A DNA stretch of 64,000 bases from Winogradskyella vincentii (GCF_020166345.1 NZ_JAIUJS010000004.1:186001-250000); one strand, 5' to 3'; shown: positions 52,901 through 61,043, counted from the first letter of the stretch. Translations and numbers: made by a program. Notes: generated by a model not told the origin, from the letters alone.

Positions 52901-52986
52901 TTTTCTAAAAATTCACCTCAAAAATCAGTAACTTGTTATAACATTTTGCTACTTATAGCATATCATACCATTAAACCAATCCAAAT

Positions 52987-54795
52987 ATGAAACGTATTTC
53001 CATTTTATTTATCCTTTCCCTATGTATCACCTTCGCTTTTGCACAGACCGACAAGCGATTAAAGGGTATAGAAAAACAGTTCAATTCTATTTTAGAGACC
53101 AGTAAAGCACCTGGTTTTGCAGTTGCCATTGTTGAAGGCGATAAAATTGTCTATGCCAAAGGATTTGGGTATAAAGATTATGAAAAGAAATTACCAGCAG
53201 ATGCCAATACCTTATATGCCATTGGATCCTCAACCAAAGCCTTTACCTCAGCTTTATTGGGCTTATTGCGTGAGGAAGGCAAACTAGATTTTGACGACAG
53301 CCCAATACAGCATGTCCCAGGATTAGAGTTTTATAATGGTGATATGAATAACAATATTATCATTAAAGACTTGATGCGCCATAGCACAGGCTTACCAAGA
53401 CACGATGGTGCTTGGTACTTTTTCCCAAATAAAAACAAAGACACATTAGTGGCACGTATGAAGTATCACGAACCATTTACAGGTGTACGCCAACGTTGGT
53501 ATTACAATAACTTTGGTTTTTTACTACAAGGCGTTATCACTGAGAAACTTACAGGTAAATCTTGGGAACGCAATATTGAAGAAGAATTCTTTAAGCCATT
53601 GGGTATGGACCGTTCTAAAACCAACTTGGCTGGCTGGAAAAGCTCTAGCAACATTGCCGTGGGTTACCGACTCGATGAAGATAGAATGGTTAAGAAAATG
53701 GACTATTACGACATCTCAGGCATGTCACCAGCCGGAAGCATTAACAGTAGTGTTAATGATATGAGCAAATGGATGATGTTATGGCTCAATAAAGGTAAAC
53801 TTGGTGAAGAGCAGATTTTACCAGAAGATTATATACAAGAAGCTATGAGCTCGCAAATGGTTGCCGCAGCAGGTTTCCCGTCAGAGGAATTACCAGACGT
53901 ACAATATGCCAATTACGGTTACGGTTGGTTTTTACACTCCTATAAAGGGCATTACTTGGTAGAACATGGTGGTAACATAGATGGTTTCTCAGCGAGCGTA
54001 GCCTTATATCCTATGGATAATATAGGTATAGTGGTACTAACCAACCAAAATGGATCTGCGGTACCACGATTAATAAGAAGCATTGCGGCAGATCATATGC
54101 TTAAGGTTGAAAAAACAGAATGGGCAGAAGAATATAAAAAGGATGTTGAAAAGGCTCTTGAAGCCCGAGCGAAAGCAGAAGATGGTGGCAAAGAAGATGC
54201 TAATGTTAAAGGGACAAAACCATCACATATTTTGCTAGACTATACTGGTTTTTACGAACATCAAGGTTATGGTAAGTTTGAGGTTGTTGTAGAAAACGAT
54301 ACGATGTATGCAGAGTTGGATAACAACAGACAATACCTGCACCATTACCACTATGACACTTTTGAGCTTATAGATGTTAATGATGGAAAGATTGAAGAAT
54401 CTCAGATTGGTGGTGCACTAAAAGTAACGTTTACCACTAATGTGGCTGGCGATATAGATTATATGAAGGCCAATATAGAGCCTATGACAGATCCCATAGC
54501 CTTTAAACGCACACCAAATACCATAGATGTAGATGCTACCACTTTAGAGCAGTATGTAGGCCTGTACGATTTAATGGGCACCGAAATTAAAACCTATATC
54601 AAGGACGAAAACGTGCTCTATGTTTTTGTACCTGGCCAACCCGAATATGAACTGGTACCAACAGCAGAACATAAATTTAATTTTAAGACTTTAGAAGGCT
54701 TTAAAGTAGAGTTTAGAGAAACCGATGGTAAGATTAGCGAGATTAAATTTATACAGCCAAACGGCACATTTAAAGGCACTCGAAAAGAAGAATAA
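52987..54795 (+). CDS. Secreted serine hydrolase, class C beta-lactamase/esterase family
   Basis: A 602-aa protein with a signal peptide (ISILFILSLCITFAFAQ). The beta-lactamase-like domain (about 28-370) has the catalytic SxxK (Ser81-Lys84 in GSSTKAF), the Tyr motif (RWYYNNFGF) and the third motif HGGNIDGF. The C-terminal region (about 400-600) carries two DUF3471-like beta modules (DYTGFYEHQGYGKFEV and QYVGLYDLMGTEIKTYI). Such proteins are peptidases, esterases or D-amino-acid hydrolases rather than true beta-lactamases. It is divergent from the LytTR operon and may be co-regulated. Confidence 0.88.
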   Translation: MKRISILFILSLCITFAFAQTDKRLKGIEKQFNSILETSKAPGFAVAIVEGDKIVYAKGFGYKDYEKKLPADANTLYAIGSSTKAFTSALLGLLREEGKLDFDDSPIQHVPGLEFYNGDMNNNIIIKDLMRHSTGLPRHDGAWYFFPNKNKDTLVARMKYHEPFTGVRQRWYYNNFGFLLQGVITEKLTGKSWERNIEEEFFKPLGMDRSKTNLAGWKSSSNIAVGYRLDEDRMVKKMDYYDISGMSPAGSINSSVNDMSKWMMLWLNKGKLGEEQILPEDYIQEAMSSQMVAAAGFPSEELPDVQYANYGYGWFLHSYKGHYLVEHGGNIDGFSASVALYPMDNIGIVVLTNQNGSAVPRLIRSIAADHMLKVEKTEWAEEYKKDVEKALEARAKAEDGGKEDANVKGTKPSHILLDYTGFYEHQGYGKFEVVVENDTMYAELDNNRQYLHHYHYDTFELIDVNDGKIEESQIGGALKVTFTTNVAGDIDYMKANIEPMTDPIAFKRTPNTIDVDATTLEQYVGLYDLMGTEIKTYIKDENVLYVFVPGQPEYELVPTAEHKFNFKTLEGFKVEFRETDGKISEIKFIQPNGTFKGTRKEE

Positions 54796-54844
54796 ATATG
54801 TAAGGCTACGCATTCTAAATCTTACATTTTTATTCTAATTAAAA

Positions 54845-54885
54845 AGGATAAAACATAGTGGGAATAAAAACAATGTTTTTATCCT
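54845..54885. repeat. Inverted repeat at the left edge of the cassette-like array
   Basis: AGGATAAAACAT (54845-54856) is complementary, with one missing base, to ATGTTTTTATCCT (54873-54885). It lies 50 bp after the serine hydrolase stop and directly before the GCCGTTG junction (54886-54892). It could be the hydrolase terminator, the left boundary of the array, or both. Confidence 0.5.
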
Positions 54886-54888
54886 GCC

Positions 54889-56086
54889 GTTGTAAGTAAT
54901 TTCTTTAGGATGTGAATTTTCATTTTTGATTTCAAAATTCGAACTAAAAGAGCTTTTTAAATTTAATAATATGGAAATGAAAATCTCTAAATTATTATTG
55001 GCAATTTCAATTTTGTTTATAAGCCTACAGTCTAGAGCTCAACTCAATATTGTCGTGAGCAAATCCGATTCTATAAAAAGTTTGGCTTTTAAAGTCTTTA
55101 AGGTAAAAACAAAGAATGACAAGGTAATCAAAAGTAAGCCCACAATACTTTATGATTATTATCCAATACAATATCCTTTAGCAAAGCTTTATTACAATAA
55201 ACATGGACTCTTAATAAAAAAAGATAACTCTAATCAAAAAGATACTACGTATTACAATTCTAAAAATCAAATAATTAAAAAGATTCTTTATCCTGATCCT
55301 GCAAGATCAAAGGATAGTATTATCATTTATTACTCTTATGATATCCAAGGTAATATTGAAACCAAAAAGATGAAAGCTTCTGAACCAAAATTAAATTATG
55401 TATTAGATAGTAATTATTATGCATATGAATCTCTAATCGACAAGGTTTACAACAATTATTATTTATTAGAAAATGATTCAACTGGACTAAATCAATTTAA
55501 AAGTTGTAAACTAGAATTGAATAATTATTACAGATTATACAATGGTAAAAATAAATTGGTCGAAGAAAAATATTTAATAAATTCTATAAATCCATTTCCT
55601 TACAAACCAGACTCTATAATACATTCGATTAAATATCAATACAATAAAGAAAATAAGATTAGTAAAGTTACAAATATCAACAACTATATTAATTCCCTCC
55701 ATAAAAATTATACATCGATAAGCACAGAACAACATAAGTATTTAAGTGATGGGTTAATCCATGATATTGAATACTTTAATGAAGGCAATTTATCTCGGAA
55801 GGGGCGAATAGTAAAAAATATTGATGGCATATTAACGAAATACACTAACCGTTGGATTTCTCCAAACCGAACAACAACATATGAATACAATTCAAAGGGA
55901 GAACTTAAACGTTACACCTTTAGTAAAAAAAATAAAATTGTGAGAAATATTACTCTTGAATACACCAGTAATAGCAGAGGGCATTGGATAAAATGTATCC
56001 ACTTTGACAAAAAAAACAAACCAAACTATTTGATTGAACGAATTATTGAATATTATTAGTTTAATTAATTTAAAACTACTTACAAC
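54889..56086 (+). mobile_element. Cassette-like unit 0 (carries the 54971 gene)
   Basis: The unit begins with GTTGTAAGT (54889-54897), preceded by CC, and ends with its exact complement ACTTACAAC (56078-56086). In between is one gene in the same direction as the unit. This is the terminal arrangement expected if the unit once closed to a circle and entered at a GTT/AAC core site, as integron cassettes do. No integrase is present in the window. Confidence 0.5.
54971..56059 (+). CDS. Secreted YD-like repeat protein, unknown
   Basis: I start at ATG 54971 (54977 also possible); the longer frame begins at a TTG at 54926. The 362-aa product has a signal peptide (ISKLLLAISILFISLQSRAQ) and Tyr/Asn/Lys-rich repeats (LYYNKHGLLIKKDNS, YEYNSKGELKRYTFSKK). 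Its end, HWIKCIHFDK...LIERIIEYY, resembles the repeat seen in the lipoproteins at 33630 and 39624. Its base composition is more AT-rich than most neighbouring genes. It is the sole gene of cassette-like unit 0. Confidence 0.65.
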   Translation: MEMKISKLLLAISILFISLQSRAQLNIVVSKSDSIKSLAFKVFKVKTKNDKVIKSKPTILYDYYPIQYPLAKLYYNKHGLLIKKDNSNQKDTTYYNSKNQIIKKILYPDPARSKDSIIIYYSYDIQGNIETKKMKASEPKLNYVLDSNYYAYESLIDKVYNNYYLLENDSTGLNQFKSCKLELNNYYRLYNGKNKLVEEKYLINSINPFPYKPDSIIHSIKYQYNKENKISKVTNINNYINSLHKNYTSISTEQHKYLSDGLIHDIEYFNEGNLSRKGRIVKNIDGILTKYTNRWISPNRTTTYEYNSKGELKRYTFSKKNKIVRNITLEYTSNSRGHWIKCIHFDKKNKPNYLIERIIEYY

Positions 56087-56214
56087 ACCGTGCATAATTA
56101 ATTGCTTGGTCACTGCCGACTTACGAAAATTCCGCTGGAATTTTCTATCTGTGATTTGTTTGCTAAATTAGTTGCTAAAATACACAGCTAACCATACACA
56201 ACACCGTTGTGCGT
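56078..56214. repeat. attC-like element E1
   Basis: A 137-bp imperfect palindrome between units 0 and 1. Outer cores are ACTTACAAC and GTTGTGCGT. Inside, GTGCATAATTAATT (56090-56103) and AGCTAACCATACAC (56186-56199) match at 9 of 14 positions, with all five differences transitions. The centre is a perfect GAAAATTCC-GCT-GGAATTTTC hairpin (56125-56145). On the bottom strand four of the five imperfect positions become G.T pairs. Confidence 0.6.
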
Positions 56215-56828
56215 CATACTGAAAAAGGAAACTCAAAAGAAAAACGGGATAGCCGAAAACCGACCAAAGTAGGCATTAAATAATCAGAATTATGAAAAAA
56301 CTAACGAACCAACTGACTTTACTCATAACACTTTGTGCATTGACTTTTGGATTTCAAAGTTGTGAACAAAAGCAAAAGGAAGAAACTAAAGAAGTTGAAA
56401 AAGAAGTAATAGTTGAATCTGAAAAACCTGAATATTTTCTCTTACGACCAGAAGTTGAAAAAGCTTATGGATATTCCCACGCAGTAAAAATTGGAAATGA
56501 TATAAAAATTTCTGGAGCTGTTAGTATGGACAATGAAGGAAATCCAACCGCAATTGGCGATATAGAACAACAAATGAAAAACTGCTATGCGGATTTGGAA
56601 AAAATATTAAAACACTATGGTTGCACATTTGACGATGTGGTAAAAGAAGACATTTTTACAACTGATATGGCACAAATGCTGGAAAAATCAGCATATCGAG
56701 CTGAAATTTATAAAAACGGGTTTCCAACTGGCTCTTGGCTTGAAGTAAAGGGATTGGCATTACCTGAATTTATGGTGGAAATCGAACTGGAAGTACATAA
56801 ATCGGAATAAAAAGTACGAACGCACAAC
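56206..56828 (+). mobile_element. Cassette-like unit 1 (carries the RidA gene)
   Basis: Begins GTTGTGCGT (56206-56214) after ACACC and ends with its exact complement ACGCACAAC (56820-56828). One gene, same direction, with a 77-bp leader and 9 bp between stop and terminal repeat. Total 623 bp, a normal size for a gene cassette. Confidence 0.55.
56292..56810 (+). CDS. RidA-family lipoprotein
   Basis: A 172-aa protein with a lipoprotein leader (FQSC, Cys24), a Lys/Glu-rich linker, then a RidA/YjgF-type chorismate-mutase-like fold (SHAVKIGNDIKISGAVSMDNEGNP, QMKNCYADLEKILKHYGCTFDDVVKEDIFTTDM, GSWLEVKGLALPEFMVEIELE). The usual RidA Arg that binds the substrate carboxylate is not evident; the matching segment reads GSWLEVKGL. 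Export of a RidA fold suggests binding or hydrolysis of a small imine-like compound outside the cytoplasm. It is the sole gene of cassette-like unit 1. Confidence 0.85.
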   Translation: MKKLTNQLTLLITLCALTFGFQSCEQKQKEETKEVEKEVIVESEKPEYFLLRPEVEKAYGYSHAVKIGNDIKISGAVSMDNEGNPTAIGDIEQQMKNCYADLEKILKHYGCTFDDVVKEDIFTTDMAQMLEKSAYRAEIYKNGFPTGSWLEVKGLALPEFMVEIELEVHKSE

Positions 56829-56881
56829 AATGGCTATAAGGAATTGCTACGTAACTACTCATAGTTGAGACCGTTGGCATT
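56820..56881. repeat. attC-like element E2 (short form)
   Basis: A 62-bp element between the RidA unit and the next gene. It starts with the ACGCACAAC core. GGCTATAAG (56832-56840) pairs with CTCATAGTT (56858-56866) with two wobbles and one mismatch. It ends ACCGTTGGCATT. The first 25 bp after the shared ACAAC register match E1 at 18 positions, including AATTGCT. The long central hairpin of E1 is absent. Confidence 0.55.
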
Positions 56882-56913
56882 CATTGGTGGAACTCAAACA
56901 ATTATTGAATATT

Positions 56914-57147
56914 ATGAATAAGAATACAAAAGCCAGAATTTTATGGAACTTATCTTTTTTGTTTATTTTTTTAGCCGTTTGGACTATTTTACTTTTTGCA
57001 TTTGATAATTTAGAAAGTCCATATAAGGGAATTATTAGTGGCGGAATTGCTGGTTTGCTGTCACCAAGAATAACAGAATATGAAACTCAATCAGGAAAAC
57101 AAACCCAATTGAAATGGGTTTTTATGAAGAAAGCAATTACATTGTGA
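56914..57147 (+). CDS. Small membrane protein (77 aa), unknown
   Basis: The ATG at 56914 is preferred over a TTG at 56884. It has two hydrophobic segments (LWNLSFLFIFLAVWTILLF and a shorter GIISGGIAGLL), a PRITEYETQSGKQTQLKWVF stretch and a Lys-rich end. No family recognised. It lies between elements E2 and E3 and would be the gene of cassette-like unit 2. The expected complement of that unit's start (AATGCCAAC) was not found downstream. Confidence 0.55.
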   Translation: MNKNTKARILWNLSFLFIFLAVWTILLFAFDNLESPYKGIISGGIAGLLSPRITEYETQSGKQTQLKWVFMKKAITL

Positions 57148-57169
57148 ACTCAGAATTGAAAAGTAAAAC

Positions 57170-57237
57170 CGAACTCAATACGGAATTTAGCAAGTTGCGG
57201 AATTACTCACTCAATCGGAATTGCTAAAGCCAGTTCG
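57170..57237. repeat. Inverted-repeat element E3
   Basis: CGAACT (57170-57175) with AGTTCG (57232-57237) outside, and TTTAGCAA (57186-57193) with TTGCTAAA (57221-57228) inside, plus repeated CGGAATT near the centre. The general form is like E1 and E2, but the CCGTTG junction is missing. Nothing else was identified in the rest of this 205-bp gap. Confidence 0.5.
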
Positions 57238-57352
57238 TTGCACTCGTGTCATTGCAATTTGCTATCTTTCATTCTAATTCGAAAACATACCCAAAACCTC
57301 TGTGATTCGTCAAAAAGAAAAACAACACCTTGATTATTTTTTAAAAAAATAA

Positions 57353-58558
57353 ATGTCAAATAATAAAAATACAAGCTCTTATTTACAAGGTTATACCCGT
57401 TTAATTGCGGATGCAACAATAGGCATTACAGACCTAGTTGAAACCATGCACAATCGAGTTGTACATCCTCCTTTTTTACCATCAACACCAATACAACATC
57501 TGATAACCAGTATTGCTGGTATTACATATAAAAATATAAGATGGAGTACTAAACTCATAAGTAGAAGCTTGGACAATGGATTAGGGCAATTAGCTCCTGT
57601 GCTCGGAAAAATAAAAAGTACGGATAAAAAGGAAGCGATAAGCTCTGCCTTAAATGGAGTTGTGGGTGATTATTTGGAAGAAAAGGAAAACCCCTTAAAG
57701 ATAACTATGCAATTCAGGCATATGTCAGAGGCAATACAACTTGATAGTAAAAGCATTGATGAGGCTTATCCAACTATCAATGGCAAAATTCTTTTGATGG
57801 TACATGGTTCTTGTATGAATGATATTCAATGGACCAGACAAGAGCACAACCACGGCACATCACTAGCAAAAGATTTAGGCAAAACACCGATTTACTTGCA
57901 TTACAACAGTGGTCGCCATATTTCTTCCAATGGGAAAAATTTAAATGAATTGTTAGAAGATTTAATACTTCATTGGACGGTACCTGTAGAAGAGCTGGTT
58001 ATTATTGCCCACAGTATGGGTGGTTTAGTAGTTCGAAGTGCGCTACATTATGGCCAACAACAACAAAAAACGTGGACAAAACACCTCAAGAAAATTGTTT
58101 TCTTGGGAACGCCACACCATGGTGCTCCTTTGGAACGAATAGGCAATTATGTAGATAATATTCTTGGTGCGATCCCTTATGCAAAACCTTTTGCAAGATT
58201 AGGGAAAGTTAGAAGTGCTGGTATTACAGACTTAAGATATGGTAACCTAATTGATGAAGACTGGCAGGATAATGACCGATTTGAAATAAATGGAGACCAA
58301 AGACAAAATATTCCCTTACCTCAACAGATAGAATGTTATAGCATCGCCGCTGTTACCGGAAAAGCAACAAACCCTATATCCTCCGCCATAATAGGAGATA
58401 GTTTAGTTGATGTAAAAAGTGCTTTAGGACAACACAAGAATCCTGCTAAAAATTTGGACTTTAAAGACGAAAATACTTGGGTCGCTTATGGGAATAACCA
58501 TATGGATTTATTAAGCAACCCCAAAATCTACTCTAAAATAAAGGCATGGTTAGATTAA
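57353..58558 (+). CDS. Lipase-like alpha/beta hydrolase (PGAP1/GPI-deacylase-like)
   Basis: A 401-aa protein without a signal peptide. The N-terminal 130 residues are helical (RLIADATIGITDLVETMHNRV). The catalytic domain has the oxyanion segment ILLMVHGSCMNDIQWT, nucleophile elbow AHSMGG, then FLGTPHHGAPLERIGNY. The His is probably in the C-terminal YGNNHMDLLSNP. The fold is of triacylglycerol-lipase/PGAP1 type. Its stop overlaps the start of a lipoprotein gene (TAATG). Lack of a leader, with a coupled lipoprotein, resembles lipase effector and periplasmic immunity pairs. Confidence 0.82.
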   Translation: MSNNKNTSSYLQGYTRLIADATIGITDLVETMHNRVVHPPFLPSTPIQHLITSIAGITYKNIRWSTKLISRSLDNGLGQLAPVLGKIKSTDKKEAISSALNGVVGDYLEEKENPLKITMQFRHMSEAIQLDSKSIDEAYPTINGKILLMVHGSCMNDIQWTRQEHNHGTSLAKDLGKTPIYLHYNSGRHISSNGKNLNELLEDLILHWTVPVEELVIIAHSMGGLVVRSALHYGQQQQKTWTKHLKKIVFLGTPHHGAPLERIGNYVDNILGAIPYAKPFARLGKVRSAGITDLRYGNLIDEDWQDNDRFEINGDQRQNIPLPQQIECYSIAAVTGKATNPISSAIIGDSLVDVKSALGQHKNPAKNLDFKDENTWVAYGNNHMDLLSNPKIYSKIKAWLD

Positions 58559-59058
58559 TGAACAAGTACTCCTTTCTTTTATTGCTAGTATTTGTTACGA
58601 GCTGTAAAACAAAAAAACAGTACTATATTAACTCCGATAGCTTTAGTAGCAAGAAAGTATATTTTTCCTTAAAAGAAGGTTCATCTTATCAAAAAGTGAA
58701 AAAAATTGGTGAACATATAGGCAATTCAAGAGATCCAAACATTTATGATGTATTTCGAAAATCAGTGGAGGAATTATCTGAAGAAATCAATATTGACTTG
58801 TTTTATTCTCCTAAGTATATATTTCCAAATGATTCAGTCATTTCGGTAATGGCAGACATTAAAAATATAGATTGGGTATTTATTAATGGTACTAAAGCTG
58901 TAATGAACGTTAACATTGATTATATGCTTCCAGATCAAAATATTAGTATTATTGGGACAAATGAATACAAAGTCTTTCTTGCTGGCACTAAATCTGGAAA
59001 TTTAAAAAATTCTCTGAAGGATGGTCACAAACAAATTTTATCCACACTTTGGGAATAA
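58558..59058 (+). CDS. Lipoprotein coupled to the lipase gene, unknown
   Basis: I start at ATG 58558, which shares one base with the lipase stop; ATG 58546 would overlap it further and extend the leader. The 166-aa product has a lipoprotein leader (FVTSC, Cys16), then Lys-rich and beta-rich sequence (VISVMADIKNIDWVFINGTKAVMNVNIDYM) ending SLKDGHKQILSTLWE. No known family. Coupling suggests that it works with or against the lipase. Confidence 0.7.
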   Translation: MNKYSFLLLLVFVTSCKTKKQYYINSDSFSSKKVYFSLKEGSSYQKVKKIGEHIGNSRDPNIYDVFRKSVEELSEEINIDLFYSPKYIFPNDSVISVMADIKNIDWVFINGTKAVMNVNIDYMLPDQNISIIGTNEYKVFLAGTKSGNLKNSLKDGHKQILSTLWE

Positions 59059-59112
59059 AAAACCTTAACATTCATCCGCTATGGTAAAAAGTAATTGTAT
59101 AAAATTAAACTC

Positions 59113-59184
59113 ATGAAAAAAACACTTCTCATAACACTTTTATTCATTACTATTTTAGCTTTTGAACAAACAAAAAAACAGTAA
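59113..59184 (+). pseudogene. Orphan signal peptide (23 codons)
   Basis: The ATG at 59113 encodes MKKTLLITLLFITILAFEQ and stops four codons later. It is a complete-looking export leader without a mature protein, probably the 5' remnant of a secreted protein gene. Confidence 0.4.
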
Positions 59185-59249
59185 CTTAAATCCTGTAACT
59201 AAAAGTTTAGATAAACCAGTTGTACTATAAGATAACCAAACACTAACCA

Positions 59250-59306
59250 ATGATTAAATTCTTTAGAAAAATTCGTACGCAACCAATTGTATCTTTTTAC
59301 ATCTAA
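59250..59306 (+). pseudogene. Remnant of a DUF6090-type gene start
   Basis: The ATG at 59250 encodes MIKFFRKIRTQPIVSFYI and stops. MIKFFRKIR is the characteristic opening of a family of small Flavobacteriaceae membrane proteins (DUF6090 type), whose hydrophobic helix would follow. It is missing here, so this looks like a deleted copy. Confidence 0.45.
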
Positions 59307-59324
59307 ATCTAAAACTCAGTTGTT

Positions 59325-59792
59325 ATGCAAAGATCTATTATTTTTAGCCTATTACTATTTCTATCCTGTTCGCTATACTCACAAGAACAAGCCATAAAAC
59401 TCACAAAGCAGAACTCGGACAAAGAAATTATTATTAAGGAAAATAAGCGCGTTAAAATTAAGACCATGGACGGTCGCAAAATTACAGGTCGCTTAAAAAT
59501 TGAAAATAATACCATTATTATAGATGAAGAACGATTTCAATTAGAAGACATCGCTGAGATGAAGCGAAATCCACTATTACTTTCTATACTCACCAGTTCC
59601 TTTTTTATATATGCAGGTGCTATTACTATTGGTCTAGGTGGACTGATTGGAGTATTGGCAGACAGCACTGCTTTTTGGCTCATAATACCTGGTGCTGGCT
59701 TGGTCTATGCTGGCATAAAATCACCCAATTTTAATCGGAAATTTAAAAATGATGGCAGTTGGTCTTTTGAGATTATAACACTTAAGAGGTAA
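59325..59792 (+). CDS. Exported membrane protein, unknown
   Basis: A 155-aa protein with a signal peptide or anchor (IIFSLLLFLSCSLYSQ). A small beta-barrel-like segment follows (NKRVKIKTMDGRKITGRLKIENNTIIIDEERFQLEDIAEMKR), of a kind seen in proteins with an SH3-like fold. Then come two transmembrane helices (about 90-135). No named family. Its own start is 19 bp after the DUF6090 remnant. Confidence 0.65.
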   Translation: MQRSIIFSLLLFLSCSLYSQEQAIKLTKQNSDKEIIIKENKRVKIKTMDGRKITGRLKIENNTIIIDEERFQLEDIAEMKRNPLLLSILTSSFFIYAGAITIGLGGLIGVLADSTAFWLIIPGAGLVYAGIKSPNFNRKFKNDGSWSFEIITLKR

Positions 59793-59902
59793 AAGGAATC
59801 AATTTATTTTAAAATATTGATTTTATAAATACCTAATTGAATCTAAGTTGAGCTTAAAATTTTAAATAAATAACTTATTACACTAACTTTAAGCTTAACT
59901 TG

Positions 59903-60544
59903 ATGTCATATACAATGCGTAGAATAACCTTCCTTATTTTATTGTTTGCTGCAACATTGTCTTTTGGTCAAAAAAATAATGACCAAAAAAAGACAGTGTC
60001 CATATTATTCATTGGCAATAGTCTTACCTATTACAATAATCTTCCAGAATTGGTAAAACAAACCGCAAGGGAATACAATGTTAGAGTAAAATACGAGATG
60101 GTAGCAAAACCCAATTATGCAATTGTAGACCATTGGGCAGAGGGTAAAGTGCAAAAACTAATTACTAAGAAAAAATTTGACTATGTGATTTTGCAACAAG
60201 GACCATCATCTCAATATGAAGGTAGGCAAATGCTTATAGAATCTGGTAAAGACTATAAACAACTTTGTGATAAAACCAATACCAAGCTATGTTATTATAT
60301 GGTTTGGCCTTCACGAACCTATTACCACACCTATGATGGTGTAATTAAAAATCATAGAGATGCCGCAAAACTCAATGATGCTATTCTCCTACCTGTTGGT
60401 GAAGTTTGGAAAGCATATTTTGACCGAACTGACAATTTTCAATACTATGGACCAGATGGATTTCATCCGTCTTTATTAGGAAGTAAAGTAGCCGCTAGAG
60501 TCATTACTGAAAAGTTGGTTAATGAGTTAAAAAAATCAAACTGA
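59903..60544 (+). CDS. Secreted SGNH/GDSL hydrolase
   Basis: The start may be ATG 59903 or 59915; both give a signal peptide (MRRITFLILLFAATLSFGQ). The SGNH fold has block I with the catalytic Ser (FIGNSLTYYNN), a block with VILQQGPSSQ, and block V Asp-His (DGFHPSLLGS). It is probably an esterase or carbohydrate deacetylase acting outside the cytoplasm. Single gene, convergent with ndk. Confidence 0.85.
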   Translation: MSYTMRRITFLILLFAATLSFGQKNNDQKKTVSILFIGNSLTYYNNLPELVKQTAREYNVRVKYEMVAKPNYAIVDHWAEGKVQKLITKKKFDYVILQQGPSSQYEGRQMLIESGKDYKQLCDKTNTKLCYYMVWPSRTYYHTYDGVIKNHRDAAKLNDAILLPVGEVWKAYFDRTDNFQYYGPDGFHPSLLGSKVAARVITEKLVNELKKSN

Positions 60545-60571
60545 CTTATAATAATTAAGTGATTTTAAGGC

Positions 60572-60599
60572 AAAAAAAAGACCATCAATTCTGATGGCC
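60572..60599 (-). terminator. Rho-independent terminator of ndk
   Basis: On the minus strand GGCCATCA and TGATGGTC pair around ATTC/GAAT (CCATCA 60582-60587, TGATGG 60592-60597), followed by T8 (60572-60579 complement). Confidence 0.87.
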
Positions 60600-60623
60600 T
60601 TCTTAAATCTTATAAAATTGAGT

Positions 60624-61043
60624 TTAGAACATTTCTCTACCTGAGAAATGAAATGCACCTTCAATAGCAGCGTTGTCGTCACTATCACTTCCGTGTACAG
60701 CATTCTCACCAATAGAAGCAGCATATAATTTACGGATAGTTCCTTCAGCAGCCTCAGCAGGATTAGTAGCACCAATTAAAGTTCTAAAATCTTCAACAGC
60801 ATTATCCTTTTCTAAAATAGCTGCAACAATTGGCCCACGTGTCATATACTCCACTAATTCTGGGAAGAATGGACGCTCTTTATGTATTGCGTAAAACTCC
60901 TTTGCATCTGCAGCAGTCATTTGAGTTAGCTTCATTGCTACGATTCTAAATCCTGAAGCAGTAATTTTTTCTAATATTGCGCCAATGTGTCCTTTTTCAA
61001 CAGCATCTGGCTTTAACATTGTAAATGTTCTGTTAGTTGCCAT
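60624..61043 (-). CDS. ndk: Nucleoside diphosphate kinase
   Basis: A 139-aa cytoplasmic enzyme that moves phosphate from ATP to other nucleoside diphosphates. The active-site His117 is in ENAVHGSDS, with the opening [13 protein letters not shown] and [15 protein letters not shown] typical of the family. Standard length. Single gene with its own terminator. Confidence 0.97.
   Translation of the reverse strand: MATNRTFTMLKPDAVEKGHIGAILEKITASGFRIVAMKLTQMTAADAKEFYAIHKERPFFPELVEYMTRGPIVAAILEKDNAVEDFRTLIGATNPAEAAEGTIRKLYAASIGENAVHGSDSDDNAAIEGAFHFSGREMF

Noticed and set aside
52987..54795. Beta-lactamase resistance gene
   Set aside because: The SxxK fold is shared by many esterases and peptidases, and the long C-terminal extension is unlike class C beta-lactamases.
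54845..54892. A full attC-like element at the left edge of the array
   Set aside because: Only the GCCGTTG junction and a separate hairpin are visible; the left ACAAC core is absent, so I list it as an edge or terminator rather than a complete element.
56873..57237. A complete third cassette with matching ends
   Set aside because: The start GTTGGCATT has no AATGCCAAC partner downstream, and E3 lacks the CCGTTG junction, so the third unit is incomplete or recombined.
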